Assembly (NCBI RefSeq): GCF_900112345.1
Contig: NZ_FOLB01000018.1
Span: 1-42,286, forward strand
Direction: 5' to 3'
Length of the DNA: 42,286 bases
DNA from: Nocardioides terrae
GTDB taxonomy: Bacteria; Actinomycetota; Actinomycetes; Propionibacteriales; Nocardioidaceae
Within the stretch, counting starts at the first letter, position 1. Every line of letters starts with the position of its first letter. Positions 31,800 through 40,292 of this stretch are shown piece by piece. The position numbers were made by a program, and so were the translations under genes. The notes under the pieces are model-generated. The model ran no database searches and was not told the DNA's origin. It was given only the letters and a program-made list of their open reading frames with translations.

Positions 31800-32606
31800 A
31801 TGGACGGCCTGCTGAGCATCGGGGACTTCTCCCGGATGACGTTCCTGTCGGTGAAGACGCTGCGGCACTACCACGAGGTGGGCCTGCTCGAGCCGGCGCG
31901 CATCGACGACAGCAGCGGCTACCGCTACTACCGTCTCGACCAGGTCGGCACGGCGCAGCTGATCCGCCGGTTCCGGTCCCTCGACCTGCCGGTCGACCAG
32001 GTCAGGGCCGTGCTGACCGCGCCGGACGACGAGTCGCGCAACCGCGTCATCGTGGCCCACCTCGAGCGGATGAGCACCCAGCTGGCCGAGACGCAGGCGA
32101 GGGTCGAGTCGCTGCAGCGGCTGCTCACCACGCCCACCCAGCTCTCGGTCAGCTATCGCGACGAGCCGGCCGTGACCGCCCTCGCGGTCGTCGAGACGGT
32201 CGACGCCGCCGAGTGGGTCCCCTGGTGGCTGGGCGCCTTCACCGAGCTCCACCAGGCTCTGCGCGCGAGCGGGCTGAGCCGCACCGGCCCGGACGGCGCC
32301 ATCTTCCCGACCGAGGCATTCACCGACGAGCGCGGCGAGCTCGTCGCGTTCGTCCCGATCCCTGCCGAGGCCGTGCCCGCCGTCGCCGGTCGGGTGCAGG
32401 TGGTCACCGTGCCCGGGGCGCGCGTCGCGGTGACGTCGTACGACGGCCCGCTGGTCGACCTCGACCAGGCCTACAGCGCGGTCGGCGCGTGGGTGTGGGA
32501 GCAGGCGCGGAGCTCCGACGGGCCGGTGCGCGAGCGCTACCTGCCGACCGGTGACCCCGACGACCTGATCGCCCACGTCACCGAGGTCTGCTGGCCCGTC
32601 GCGTGA
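31800..32606 (+). CDS. MerR family regulator with effector-binding domain (BmrR-like)
   Basis: A 268-residue regulator. Residues 3-70 are the MerR winged helix (SIGDFSRMTFLSVKTLRHYHEVGLL, GYRYYRLDQV), followed by a coiled linker (ERMSTQLAETQARVESLQRLL) and a GyrI/BmrR-type ligand-binding domain (VTALAVVETVDA, VTVPGARVAVTSYDGP, VRERYLPT). Proteins of this layout bind cationic drugs and activate exporter genes. The start at 31800 fits the promoter; another ATG at 31794 would lie within a base of the -10 element. It is divergent from the DHA2 exporter and two near-identical dyads separate them, so it likely controls both genes. Confidence 0.93.
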   Translation: MDGLLSIGDFSRMTFLSVKTLRHYHEVGLLEPARIDDSSGYRYYRLDQVGTAQLIRRFRSLDLPVDQVRAVLTAPDDESRNRVIVAHLERMSTQLAETQARVESLQRLLTTPTQLSVSYRDEPAVTALAVVETVDAAEWVPWWLGAFTELHQALRASGLSRTGPDGAIFPTEAFTDERGELVAFVPIPAEAVPAVAGRVQVVTVPGARVAVTSYDGPLVDLDQAYSAVGAWVWEQARSSDGPVRERYLPTGDPDDLIAHVTEVCWPVA

Positions 32607-32664
32607 GCGCCCGGCCGCGTCACGGACTTCCCATCTGGATCCGGCTTCCGCCACGATCAGCGGC

Positions 32665-33627
32665 ATGGCCGAGCTCACGCTGACCCATGAGTCCCTGGCT
32701 CGCGCGCGGGAGGTCGTCCGTCCGCACGTGGCGCCGACCGCGACGCTGCGCTGGCCGCTGCTCGAACAGGCGCTCGGCACGCGGCTGTGGGTCAAGCACG
32801 AGAACCACAACCCGACCGGCGCGTTCAAGGTCCGCGGCGGGCTGACCTTCATGGCGCACCATCGCGAGGAGGGGCCGGGCGGCGGCGTCATCTCCGCGAG
32901 CCGCGGCAACCACAGCCAGAGCCTGGCCTTCGCGGGCGCCGCTGCGGGCGTCCCGGTCACGATCGTGGTCCCCGAGGGCAACTCGCCGGACAAGAACGCC
33001 GCGACCGAGGCCTTCGGCGCCCGCCTCGTCGTCCACGGCGCCGACTTCCAGGAGGCGCTGGAGCACGCGGGCGTCCTCGCGGAGGCGGAGGGGCTCACCC
33101 CGGTGCCGCCCATCCACCCGTGGCTCGTCGAGGGCGTCGCCACCTACGCGGCCGAGCTGCACGAGGCGGTCCCCGACCTCGACGTCGTCTACGTGCCGGT
33201 CGGCATGGGCAGCGGGATCTGCGCCAACATCCTGGTGCGCGACCTGCTCGGCCGGCGGACCGAGATCGTCGGCGTCGTCGCGGAGAACGCGCCGGCCTAC
33301 GCACTCTCCTTCGAGGCGGGCGAGCCGGTCCCCACCGACACGGCGGACACGTTCGTCGACGGGGTCGCCTGCCGTACGCCGGACCCGCTGGCCGTCGACA
33401 CGATCTGCCGCGGCGCCGCTCGGATCGTGCGGGTGGGCGAGCAGCAGGCCGCGGCGGCGATGGCACTGCACTACCGGTCCACCCACAACCTCCCCGAGCC
33501 GGCCGGCAGCCTCGCCCTGGCCGCCGCTCTCGGCGAGCGCGACCGGCTCGCCGGCAAGCGGGTCGCGGTGGTCCAGACCGGCGGCAACGCCGACTTCGAG
33601 GTGCTGCGGCGCGTCTTCGGCGGCTGA
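32665..33627 (+). CDS. PLP-dependent threonine/serine dehydratase-like enzyme
   Basis: A 320-residue fold-type II PLP enzyme. Lys55 in NPTGAFKVRGG forms the internal aldimine; SRGNHSQSLAFAGA is the substrate/phosphate region, VPVGMGSGICAN the glycine-rich PLP phosphate-binding loop, and VVQTGGNADF the C-terminal region. It is catalytic domain only, with no C-terminal ACT-like domain, so it resembles catabolic threonine dehydratases, serine racemases or hydroxyaspartate ammonia-lyases more than biosynthetic IlvA. It is preceded by 58 bases with no clear motif and followed by a MerR-regulated ABC operon, so it appears to be a single transcription unit. The substrate is uncertain. Confidence 0.88.
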   Translation: MAELTLTHESLARAREVVRPHVAPTATLRWPLLEQALGTRLWVKHENHNPTGAFKVRGGLTFMAHHREEGPGGGVISASRGNHSQSLAFAGAAAGVPVTIVVPEGNSPDKNAATEAFGARLVVHGADFQEALEHAGVLAEAEGLTPVPPIHPWLVEGVATYAAELHEAVPDLDVVYVPVGMGSGICANILVRDLLGRRTEIVGVVAENAPAYALSFEAGEPVPTDTADTFVDGVACRTPDPLAVDTICRGAARIVRVGEQQAAAAMALHYRSTHNLPEPAGSLALAAALGERDRLAGKRVAVVQTGGNADFEVLRRVFGG

Positions 33628-33664
33628 TCCGGGAGCCTCCGAGCGGGCGCCCGCAAAACAGGCC

Positions 33665-33696
33665 TTGACCTTGACGCAGCGTCAACCCTGGACGCT
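33665..33696 (+). promoter_or_regulatory. MerR-type promoter and operator of the drrAB-like operon
   Basis: TTGACC (33665-33670) and GACGCT (33691-33696) are separated by 20 bases. Between them lies the perfect palindrome TTGACGC-A-GCGTCAA (33671-33685). Long spacing with a central dyad is the signature of MerR-activated promoters; the MerR gene at 35324 is the obvious ligand. Confidence 0.75.
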
Positions 33697-33702
33697 GGTG
33701 TC

Positions 33703-34509
33703 ATGACCACTTCAGCGACTCTCGGCCGGGCCTCCGGGCCGGCCATCAGCGTGCGCGGCCTCGAGAAGGCCTACGGCGAGCTGCAGGTCCTGCGCGGCGT
33801 CGACCTCGACGTGGCCCAGGGCGACATCGTCGCCCTGCTGGGCTCCAACGGAGCCGGCAAGACCACCGCCGTCAAGATCCTCTCCACCCTGCTCAAGGCC
33901 GACGCCGGCACGGCCACCGTCGACGGGCACGACGTCGGTTCCGAGCCGGCGAGCGTCCGCGGGTCCATCTCCCTGACCGGGCAGTTCGCGGCCGTCGACG
34001 AGATCCTCACCGGCCGGGAGAACCTCCTGCTCGTCGGCCGGCTGCGCCACCTGGCGGACCCGGGGACGGTCGCCGACGACCTGCTGGCCCGCTTCTCGCT
34101 CACCGGCGCGGGCGGGCGCCGCGTGGCGACCTACTCCGGCGGCATGCGGCGCCGGCTCGACATCGCGATGAGCCTGATCGGGGACCCCTCGGTCATCTTC
34201 CTGGACGAGCCGACCACCGGGCTCGACCCGCAGGCCCGGCTCGAGGTCTGGGACGCGGTGAAGCGGCTCGCGGCGGGCGGCGCCACCGTGCTGCTCACCA
34301 CGCAGTACCTCGACGAGGCCGAGCAGCTGGCCGACCGCATCGCGATCCTGCACGAGGGCCGGATCATCGCCGAGGGCACGCTCGCCCAGCTCAAACGGCT
34401 CTTCCCGCCGACGGAGGTCACCTACGTCGAGAAGCAGCCGACCCTCGAGGAGATCTTCCTTGCCATCACCAGCGGCACCAACACCAGCGCGAGCGCGAAG
34501 GAGAACTGA
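33703..34509 (+). CDS. ABC exporter ATPase, DrrA-like
   Basis: A 268-residue ATPase. Walker A is GSNGAGKTT, the signature is YSGGMRRRL, Walker B is VIFLDEPTTGLD, and the switch region is TVLLTTQYLDEAEQLADR. TYSGGMRRRLDIAMSL and TQYLDEAEQLADRIAI are typical of the daunorubicin resistance (DrrA) subfamily of exporters. The C-terminal stretch PTLEEIFLAITSGT also fits. It is the first gene of drrA-drrB-merR, with AAGGAG between it and the permease. The pump should export a hydrophobic compound. The start is the ATG at 33703, six bases after the promoter's -10 element, so the mRNA is probably leaderless. Confidence 0.94.
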   Translation: MTTSATLGRASGPAISVRGLEKAYGELQVLRGVDLDVAQGDIVALLGSNGAGKTTAVKILSTLLKADAGTATVDGHDVGSEPASVRGSISLTGQFAAVDEILTGRENLLLVGRLRHLADPGTVADDLLARFSLTGAGGRRVATYSGGMRRRLDIAMSLIGDPSVIFLDEPTTGLDPQARLEVWDAVKRLAAGGATVLLTTQYLDEAEQLADRIAILHEGRIIAEGTLAQLKRLFPPTEVTYVEKQPTLEEIFLAITSGTNTSASAKEN

Positions 34510-34510
34510 C

Positions 34511-35290
34511 ATGACCCGCTCCAGCTCCGGCCTCGGGAACGGCCTCGGCGACACCGTCGTCCTCGTGAGGCGCTCGCTGACCCACATCCTGCGCAGTCCC
34601 GACACGATCATCACCACCGCGATCACACCGGTCGCCATGATGCTGCTGTTCGTCTACGTCTTCGGCGGAGCGCTCGACACGGGCTCGGACGACTACGTGA
34701 GTTACCTCCTGCCCGGCATCCTGCTCATCACCGTCGCGTCGGGCATCTCCTACACGGCGTACCGGCTCTTCATGGACATGCAGGGCGGCATCTTCGAGCG
34801 GTTCCAGTCCATGCCGATCGCCCGCTCGAGCGTCCTGTGGGCGCACGTCGTCACCTCGGTCGTCGCCAACCTCGTCTCGGTGACCATCGTCGTCCTCGTC
34901 GCGCTGGGCATGGGCTTCCGCTCCGGGGCCGACGTGCTGGCCTGGATCGCGGTCGTCGGGATCGTCGCCCTCTTCACGCTGGCGCTGACCTGGCTGGCCG
35001 TCATCCCCGGCCTGACCGCGAAGTCGGTCGACGGGGTCAGCGGGTTCTCCTACCCGCTGATCTTCCTGCCGTTCGTCAGCTCCGCCTTCGTGCCGACCGG
35101 CTCGATGCCCGGACCGGTGCGCGCCTTCGCGGAGCACCAGCCGGTGACGTCGATCGTCGACACGATCCGCTCCCTCTTCGCCGAGCAGGCGGTCGGCACC
35201 GACGTGTGGGTCGCGCTCGCCTGGTGCGTCGGGCTCCTCGCGGTCGCCTACGGCCTCGCGATGGCCACCTACCGCCGCCGGATCAGTTGA
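34511..35290 (+). CDS. ABC-2 type exporter permease, DrrB-like
   Basis: A 259-residue membrane protein with six hydrophobic segments and the ABC-2 permease layout: an N-terminal cytoplasmic part (LVRRSLTHILRSPDTIITTAITPVAMMLLFVYVFGG), YLLPGILLITVASG, and GGIFERFQSMPIARSSVLWAH, a conserved loop of DrrB relatives. FVSSAFVPTGSMPGPVRAFAEHQPVT is the signature before the last segment. It begins one base after the ATPase stop and has AAGGAG upstream. It forms the membrane pore of the exporter with two ATPase copies. Confidence 0.94.
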   Translation: MTRSSSGLGNGLGDTVVLVRRSLTHILRSPDTIITTAITPVAMMLLFVYVFGGALDTGSDDYVSYLLPGILLITVASGISYTAYRLFMDMQGGIFERFQSMPIARSSVLWAHVVTSVVANLVSVTIVVLVALGMGFRSGADVLAWIAVVGIVALFTLALTWLAVIPGLTAKSVDGVSGFSYPLIFLPFVSSAFVPTGSMPGPVRAFAEHQPVTSIVDTIRSLFAEQAVGTDVWVALAWCVGLLAVAYGLAMATYRRRIS

Positions 35291-35323
35291 CACCGACGTC
35301 CACCGGCACGGGAGGCTGAGCAG

Positions 35324-36091
35324 GTGCTCACGATCGGACAGCTGGCGTCGTACGCCGGGGTGACCATCCGCGCGGTCCGCCACTACCACCAGGTCGGGCT
35401 GCTCCGGGAGCCCGAGCGCGACCACTCCGGCTACCGGACGTACGACGCCGAGGCGGTCGTCACGCTCATCCGGATCCGGACGCTGGCCGAGGCCGGCGTA
35501 CCCCTGGGCCGCGTGCAGGAGCTGCTGGACGCCGACCCCGCCACGTTCGCCGAGGCGACCCGCGACATCGACCGCGCCCTGCGGACCCAGATCCGGGACC
35601 TGCAGGAGCACCGCCACCGGATCGCCCAGCTCGCCTCGGGCGACTCGCTGGCCGTGCCCGACGAGGTGGCGGACTATCTGGCCATGGTGCGGGCGCTCGG
35701 GGTGCCCGAGATGCTGATCGAGGCCGAGCGCGACGCCTGGATCCTGATCGCGGCGCGCTACCCCGAGCGCATCTCGGCGTTCATGGCCGACAAGGTCCAG
35801 CAGCTCGAGGACCCGAGGACGGTCCGGTTCTACCGGCTCATCGGCCGGCTGGCGTCCGACCCCGAGGCCGAGGACGAGCAGCTGGCCCTGGAGATGGCCG
35901 ACCTGCTGACCGAGATGTTCGAGGCGGCGGCCGCGACCGGTCAGCTCGAGCAGCAGGAGCTCGACATGGACGACGCCGGCCTCGTCCAGCTGCTCGACTC
36001 GATGGCGTCCGGCCATCGCCAGATCGCGCGGGTCCGGGAACTGCTGGCGGACCGTGGCTGGACCGGCTGGTCCCGGATCGAGCGCGCCTGA
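35324..36091 (+). CDS. MerR family regulator of the drrAB-like exporter
   Basis: A 255-residue regulator. Residues 1-70 form the MerR winged helix (LTIGQLASYAGVTIRAVRHYHQVGLL, SGYRTYDAEAVVTLIRIRTL), followed by a coiled-coil dimer helix (RALRTQIRDLQEHRHRIAQLA) and a helical, charged C-terminal domain of about 130 residues that is not the GyrI or TipAS type. The GTG start is preceded by GGGAGG. It is the third gene of the operon and probably binds the TTGACGC palindrome between 33671 and 33685. The effector is not evident. Confidence 0.92.
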   Translation: MLTIGQLASYAGVTIRAVRHYHQVGLLREPERDHSGYRTYDAEAVVTLIRIRTLAEAGVPLGRVQELLDADPATFAEATRDIDRALRTQIRDLQEHRHRIAQLASGDSLAVPDEVADYLAMVRALGVPEMLIEAERDAWILIAARYPERISAFMADKVQQLEDPRTVRFYRLIGRLASDPEAEDEQLALEMADLLTEMFEAAAATGQLEQQELDMDDAGLVQLLDSMASGHRQIARVRELLADRGWTGWSRIERA

Positions 36092-36126
36092 ACCGACGGT
36101 CCGTCCCGGGCGCGGAAGTCCGGGCC

Positions 36127-36699
36127 TCAGCCGACGATGGCGTAGGACACGAACGTCAGGTTCTCGCCCAGCCTGCGCGACTCCCGGAGCCGCAGGCCTA
36201 CCGGGCCTGCCGTGTCCTCGAAGAGCCGGGTGCCGCTCCCGAGGACGACGGGGAAGACGACGAGGCGCAGCTCGTCCGCCAGCCGCTGCTCGATCAGCGT
36301 CCGGACGAGCTGGTTGCTGGCGTAGACGACGATCTCGCCGGCGACCTCGCTCTTCAGGCGCTTCACCTCGTCGACGACGTCACCGCGCAGCACGGTGCCG
36401 TTGGTCCAGCAGGCCGCTTCCACGGTCGAGGACACGACGTACTTCGGCAGCGCGTTCAGTCGCTCCGCCCACTCGCCGTCGCGCCCGTTCCAGCGGGAGC
36501 CGAACCACTCGTCGCTGGCGCGGCCGAGCAGGACGGCGTCCGCCTCGAGCGCCTCGGCGGTCTCGAGCTCGGCCCACGCGGCGAGGTCCGGCCCGCCGTG
36601 GGCCTGGAACCAGCCGCCCCGGACGAAGCCCTCCTGGCCGTCGGGGTCCTGGACGACCCCGTCGAGTGAGATGTTGCTCGTGATCACGATCGTGCCCAT
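36127..36699 (-). CDS. RibD C-terminal / dihydrofolate reductase-like protein
   Basis: A 190-residue single-domain reductase of the RibD C-terminal family. ITSNISLDGVVQDPDG at the N-terminus, AVLLGRASDEWF, and IVVYASNQLVRTLIEQRLADELRLVVFPVVLGSGTRLFED are typical of the YyaP/YwjB type. These proteins bind NADPH but most have no assigned substrate. It is preceded by 79 bases and, upstream on the same strand, by the ECF sigma factor gene, so it may be a target of that sigma factor. It converges with the MerR gene at 35324-36091 across 35 bases. Confidence 0.9.
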   Translation of the reverse strand: MGTIVITSNISLDGVVQDPDGQEGFVRGGWFQAHGGPDLAAWAELETAEALEADAVLLGRASDEWFGSRWNGRDGEWAERLNALPKYVVSSTVEAACWTNGTVLRGDVVDEVKRLKSEVAGEIVVYASNQLVRTLIEQRLADELRLVVFPVVLGSGTRLFEDTAGPVGLRLRESRRLGENLTFVSYAIVG

Positions 36700-36778
36700 G
36701 GTGGTTCCCTTCGCGGTTGGTGGTCGGTCGTCGGTATCGACACCGCGACGGCAAGGAACTGTGCGCTGGTCGGAGATC

Positions 36779-37804
36779 TCAGCCGGCGGGGAGCGTGAGC
36801 GGCAGCCCGAACCGGGCCAGCTCGGTGCTCTCGAACCGGGTGAGAGCCGCGATCCGCTCGCCGCTGAGCTCGACGACGAACAGCCCGGTCGCCCGACGGG
36901 CTCCGTCCGGCCCGACCACGTACGCGCCGAACGCGGCGGCGCCGTTGGCGCGCGAGGGGACCAACCGGTAGCGCCGGTCCGGGCGCAGCAGGAGCGCGAA
37001 GAACTGCGCGGCGGCGTCGCGGCCGACGTACTCGAGCGGTAGCGGCGGCATCGACAGGAACACCTCGTCGGTGAACAGCTCCACCAGCGCCGGCACGTCG
37101 GCCGCCTCGTAGGCCCGCACGAACCGCGCCGCGAGCGCCTCCTCGACCTTCGTGCCCGCGGCGGAGGCCCGGGCGACGGAGCGCAGCGCCGGCCGCCGAC
37201 GCTCCAGCGCGGCTCGGGCCCGGTTCAGCGCGCTGGTGACCGAGGACACGGTCACCCCGAGCATCTCGGCGACCTCGTGGGCCCTGAACCCCATGACGTC
37301 ACGCAGCACCAGGACCGCGAGCTGCCGCGGGGGCAGCATCTGCAGCACCGCGACGAACGTCAGGGAGATGGACTCGGACTGCTCGTAGCGGGCCTCGGGA
37401 CCCGCCGGGAGGTCCCCGGGATCGCCGAGGAGCGAGTCCGGGAACGGGCCGAGCCAGCTGGTCCCTCCGAGCCGCGTCGGCTCGGGAGGTACGACGCCCG
37501 GGACGTCCCACGCCTTCACGGGCCGTCGCCTGGTGGTCCTGATCGCGTTGAGGCAGATGTTGGTCGCGATCCGGTAGAGCCAGGTCCGGACCGAAGACCG
37601 CTCGTCGAAGCCCGTCAGGCCGCGCCACGCGGACACCAGCGTCTCCTGCAGCGCATCCTCGGCGTCCTGCACCGAGCCCAGCATGCGGTAGCAGTGCACC
37701 TGGAGCTCGCGGTGATGCGGATCGGTCAGTGCCCGGAACGCGTCCTCGTCCCCCGCTCGTGCGCGGGAGATCAGGTCGCCGGTCACCGTCGGATCCTCTC
37801 GCAT
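36779..37804 (-). CDS. ECF sigma factor with SnoaL-like C-terminal extension
   Basis: A 341-residue alternative sigma factor. Region 2 reads DPHHRELQVHCYRMLGSVQDAEDALQ and STWRGL-like (SAWRGLTGF); region 4 is QMLPPRQLAVLVLRDVMGF and AEMLGVTVSSVTSALNRARA. The C-terminal ~110 residues (FVRAYEAADVPALVELFTDEVFLSMPPLP) form a SnoaL/NTF2-like domain, as in the SigG and SigJ groups, which regulates activity in place of a separate anti-sigma factor. WLGPFPDSLLGDP between regions 2 and 4 points to the SigG group. The ATG at 37804 was chosen; GTG at 37786 is an alternative. No anti-sigma gene is adjacent. Confidence 0.92.
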   Translation of the reverse strand: MREDPTVTGDLISRARAGDEDAFRALTDPHHRELQVHCYRMLGSVQDAEDALQETLVSAWRGLTGFDERSSVRTWLYRIATNICLNAIRTTRRRPVKAWDVPGVVPPEPTRLGGTSWLGPFPDSLLGDPGDLPAGPEARYEQSESISLTFVAVLQMLPPRQLAVLVLRDVMGFRAHEVAEMLGVTVSSVTSALNRARAALERRRPALRSVARASAAGTKVEEALAARFVRAYEAADVPALVELFTDEVFLSMPPLPLEYVGRDAAAQFFALLLRPDRRYRLVPSRANGAAAFGAYVVGPDGARRATGLFVVELSGERIAALTRFESTELARFGLPLTLPAG

Positions 37805-37928
37805 TGTGGGCGTTCCAGTGCGGCGTTGGGCGATCCGGACGCGTCGGGAACGCTCCGAGCCGCGCCGATCGCCCACAGGCGCCCTCTTGCTCGGCCAACC
37901 GGTGCCACGCCGGGGCCGGCTCGGATCG

Positions 37929-39827
37929 TCAGTGCGCCATGTCGACGAAGCGGCTGTAGTGACCCTGGAACGCCACCACGATGTCGCGGGTCGGGCCGTT
38001 GCGGTGCTTGGCCACGATGACGTCGGCCTCGCCCGGGCGGGTCGACTCCTTCTCGTAGACGTCGTCGCGGTGGAGGAGGACGACCATGTCGGCGTCCTGC
38101 TCGAGCGACCCCGACTCACGCAGGTCGGAGACCATCGGGCGCTTGTCGGCGCGCTGCTCGGAACCACGGTTGAGCTGGGAGAGCGCGATGATCGGGACGT
38201 CGAGCTCCTTGGCGAGCAGCTTGATCTGCCGGGAGAACTCCGAGACCTCGAGCTGGCGCGACTCGACCTTCTTGCCCGAGCTCATCAGCTGGAGGTAGTC
38301 GAGCACGATCAGCTTGAGGTCGTGCTTCTGCTTGAGCCGCCGAGCCTTGGAGCGGATCTCCATCATCGTCAGGTTGGGCGAGTCGTCGATGAACATCGGC
38401 GCGGAGGAGACCTCGCCCATCTTGCGGGCGAGCTTGTTCCAGTCCTCGTCGGTCATGTTGCCGTTGCGGATGTGGTTGAGCGGCACCTTCGCCTCGGCGC
38501 TGAGCAGGCGCATGGTGATCTCGGAGCGGCTCATCTCCAGGCTGAAGAAGACGCTGGTCAGGTTGTTGTGGATCGACGCCGCGCGGCAGAAGTCGAGCGC
38601 CAGCGTCGAGTTGTGGGTGGGGATCCCGGTCGGGCCGGCGAGGTAGAGGTGCTCGTCGTTGTCGACCTGGACGCAACGCACCGGCACGCTCGGCACCGAG
38701 CGGACCTCCTCGACCTTCACGAGGTAGCCGTCCGGAGTCGTGATCGTGTGGATCCGGGTCACGGAGTCGGCCAGCTCGGCCGTCGTACGGATGGCGGCGG
38801 AGGAGCCGTCGATGCTCGCCGGGGCCGGATCCGCAGGGGTCGAGCCGCCGTCCGAGCCCCCGTCGGTGACCAGAGGCGTGGTGAGCCACTGGTGCTCGGC
38901 GTCGGCGACGATCACCGACCCGTCGGAGAAGCGCAGCGAGTAGCACGGACGGTCGATCAGCACCTCGGTCGCCGCGACCACGCGCGTCGGTCGACCGTGG
39001 GCGTCGAGCAGCAGGTCGCCGACGGCCACCTCGCCCATCGTGGTCCGGCCGCCCGGCGTGGGCAGGACGGTGTCGAGGGCGAGCGCCTTGCCCATCGCGG
39101 GACGCGCCGCGACGATGATCATCTGCCCGCCGTGGAAGCCGTTGGTGAGCTCGTCGAGGTCGGCGAAGCCGGTGGGGATGCCATAGATCCCCGCCTCGCG
39201 GTTGGAGATCGCCTCGATCTCGTCCAGGACGCCGCCCATGATGTCGCTCAGCGGGGCGTAGTCCTCGCTGGCGCGCTTCTCGGTGAGCCGGAAGACCTCG
39301 GCCTGCGCCTCGTCGACGATGTCGTCGACGTCGCCCTCACCCGCATAGCCGATCTGCACGATCTTGGTGCCGGCCTCGACCAGGCGACGCAGCGTCGCCT
39401 TCTCCTTGACGATCTCGGCGTAGAACGCCGCGTTGGAGGCGATCGGCACGTTGGCGGCCAGGGTGTGGAGGTACGGCGCCCCACCGATCCGCTGCAGCTC
39501 GCCGCGACGCTGCAGCTCCGCGGCGACCGTGACCATGTCGACCGGTTCGTTGCGGCCGTAGAGGTCGATGACGACGTCGAAGATCGTCTCGTGGGCGGGT
39601 CGGTAGAAGTCGACGCCCCGGATCTCCTCGGTGACGTCGGCGATGGCGTCCTTGGAGATGAGCATCGCGCCGAGCACGGACTGCTCGGCCGCCATGTCCT
39701 GCGGAGGCGTCCGGTCGGTCGGCGAGGAGTTGCGACGCTCGCCCGGTTCGAAGGCGACGGGCCCGTCGCCCCACTCCTCGAAGGGCGGCTCCGGGATGCT
39801 GCGGGAGTCGGACTCGGTGACGCTCAC
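37929..39827 (-). CDS. dnaB: Replicative DNA helicase DnaB, interrupted by an intein
   Basis: A 632-residue precursor encoding the replicative helicase; without the 159-residue intein it is 473 residues, the usual length. The N-terminal domain (RTPPQDMAAEQSVLGAML) is followed by a linker and the RecA-like C-terminal domain (GIPTGFADLDELTNGFHGGQMIIVAARPAMGK...STLALDF, FFSLEMSRSEITMRLL, LIVLDYLQLM, ISQLNRG-like ALSQLNRGSEQRADKRP). The Walker A sequence is split after GK by the intein. The GTG start at 39827 was chosen because GGAGGAG ends six bases before it; a longer start at 39896 lacks this signal. The gene is essential, so splicing must work. Confidence 0.96.
   Translation of the reverse strand: MSVTESDSRSIPEPPFEEWGDGPVAFEPGERRNSSPTDRTPPQDMAAEQSVLGAMLISKDAIADVTEEIRGVDFYRPAHETIFDVVIDLYGRNEPVDMVTVAAELQRRGELQRIGGAPYLHTLAANVPIASNAAFYAEIVKEKATLRRLVEAGTKIVQIGYAGEGDVDDIVDEAQAEVFRLTEKRASEDYAPLSDIMGGVLDEIEAISNREAGIYGIPTGFADLDELTNGFHGGQMIIVAARPAMGKALALDTVLPTPGGRTTMGEVAVGDLLLDAHGRPTRVVAATEVLIDRPCYSLRFSDGSVIVADAEHQWLTTPLVTDGGSDGGSTPADPAPASIDGSSAAIRTTAELADSVTRIHTITTPDGYLVKVEEVRSVPSVPVRCVQVDNDEHLYLAGPTGIPTHNSTLALDFCRAASIHNNLTSVFFSLEMSRSEITMRLLSAEAKVPLNHIRNGNMTDEDWNKLARKMGEVSSAPMFIDDSPNLTMMEIRSKARRLKQKHDLKLIVLDYLQLMSSGKKVESRQLEVSEFSRQIKLLAKELDVPIIALSQLNRGSEQRADKRPMVSDLRESGSLEQDADMVVLLHRDDVYEKESTRPGEADVIVAKHRNGPTRDIVVAFQGHYSRFVDMAH
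38610..39086 (-). other. Class 3 mini-intein in the DnaB P-loop (GK/ST site)
   Basis: Residues 248-406 of the precursor. The intein starts with Ala, not Cys or Ser (ALALDTVLPTPGG), and ends PTHN before Ser. The class 3 signature is present: Trp in AEHQWLTT (block B), Cys in VRCVQVDNDE (block F) and Thr two residues before the terminal Asn (PTHN, block G). No endonuclease domain is present: a Gly/Ser/Pro/Ala-rich linker (TDGGSDGGSTPADPAPAS) occupies the middle. The exteins rejoin to read ARPAMGKSTLALDF, a normal P-loop. Confidence 0.92.
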
Positions 39828-39840
39828 TGCTCGCTCCTCC

Positions 39841-40292
39841 GCACCGCTCGACGACTCGACCCTCTTGTCCTGCACGCTAGACGCGACCATGGACAACCCC
39901 GCGCGACCTCACTCGGCGCGCCTCGGAAGAGGCTGCTGCGGGTGCGCGGACGTGTCACCGTAGGTCCCATCGGTGCCGCCGCGAAATCACCTTGTCCACA
40001 GGGGGGTGTGCATAACCTGGGAATCCCCGTGGACGACACGCGGTGGCATGTGCACGACCTGGGGACGCGCCTGTGGACCCGCATTCTGCTCTGACGGCGA
40101 AAGGCCCTCTGACCTGCAGGAACGGCCCTCCCAGGGGTGTGGAGCAGAAATACTTCGGCCGTGATCCAGTTCACTTCCGGGCCATCCGGTCGTTTCCGGC
40201 CTGTTTGTCGACAAAGCACCCGGTCGGGTCATCCCGCACTAGTTATCCCCCGGTTATCCACCGGTCGGACGTCGCGCCTAGGGTGCTCTGAC
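39841..40292. other. Gene-free 450-bp region with DnaA-box-like words
   Basis: Between the divergent dnaB and MATE starts. TTGTCCACA (39992-40000) matches the actinobacterial DnaA box exactly. TTATGCACA (complement of 40007-40015) and TTATCCACC (40254-40262) each have one mismatch to TTATCCACA. TTATCCCCC (40243-40251) and GGGTCCACA (complement of 40072-40080) are weaker. A 12-base palindrome TTTGTCGACAAA is at 40204-40215. No protein or RNA gene is evident. The MATE promoter lies at the right end, with TAGGGT at 40279-40284. Confidence 0.6.

Noticed and set aside
37805..37928. Regulatory hairpin upstream of the sigma factor gene (TGGGCGATC / GATCGCCCA)
   Set aside because: Nine-base arms with a loop of about 31 bases are not convincing at this GC content, and no promoter element aligns with it.
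39841..40292. Chromosomal origin of replication
   Set aside because: No dnaA or dnaN is adjacent, there is no AT-rich unwinding stretch, and only one exact DnaA box is present.
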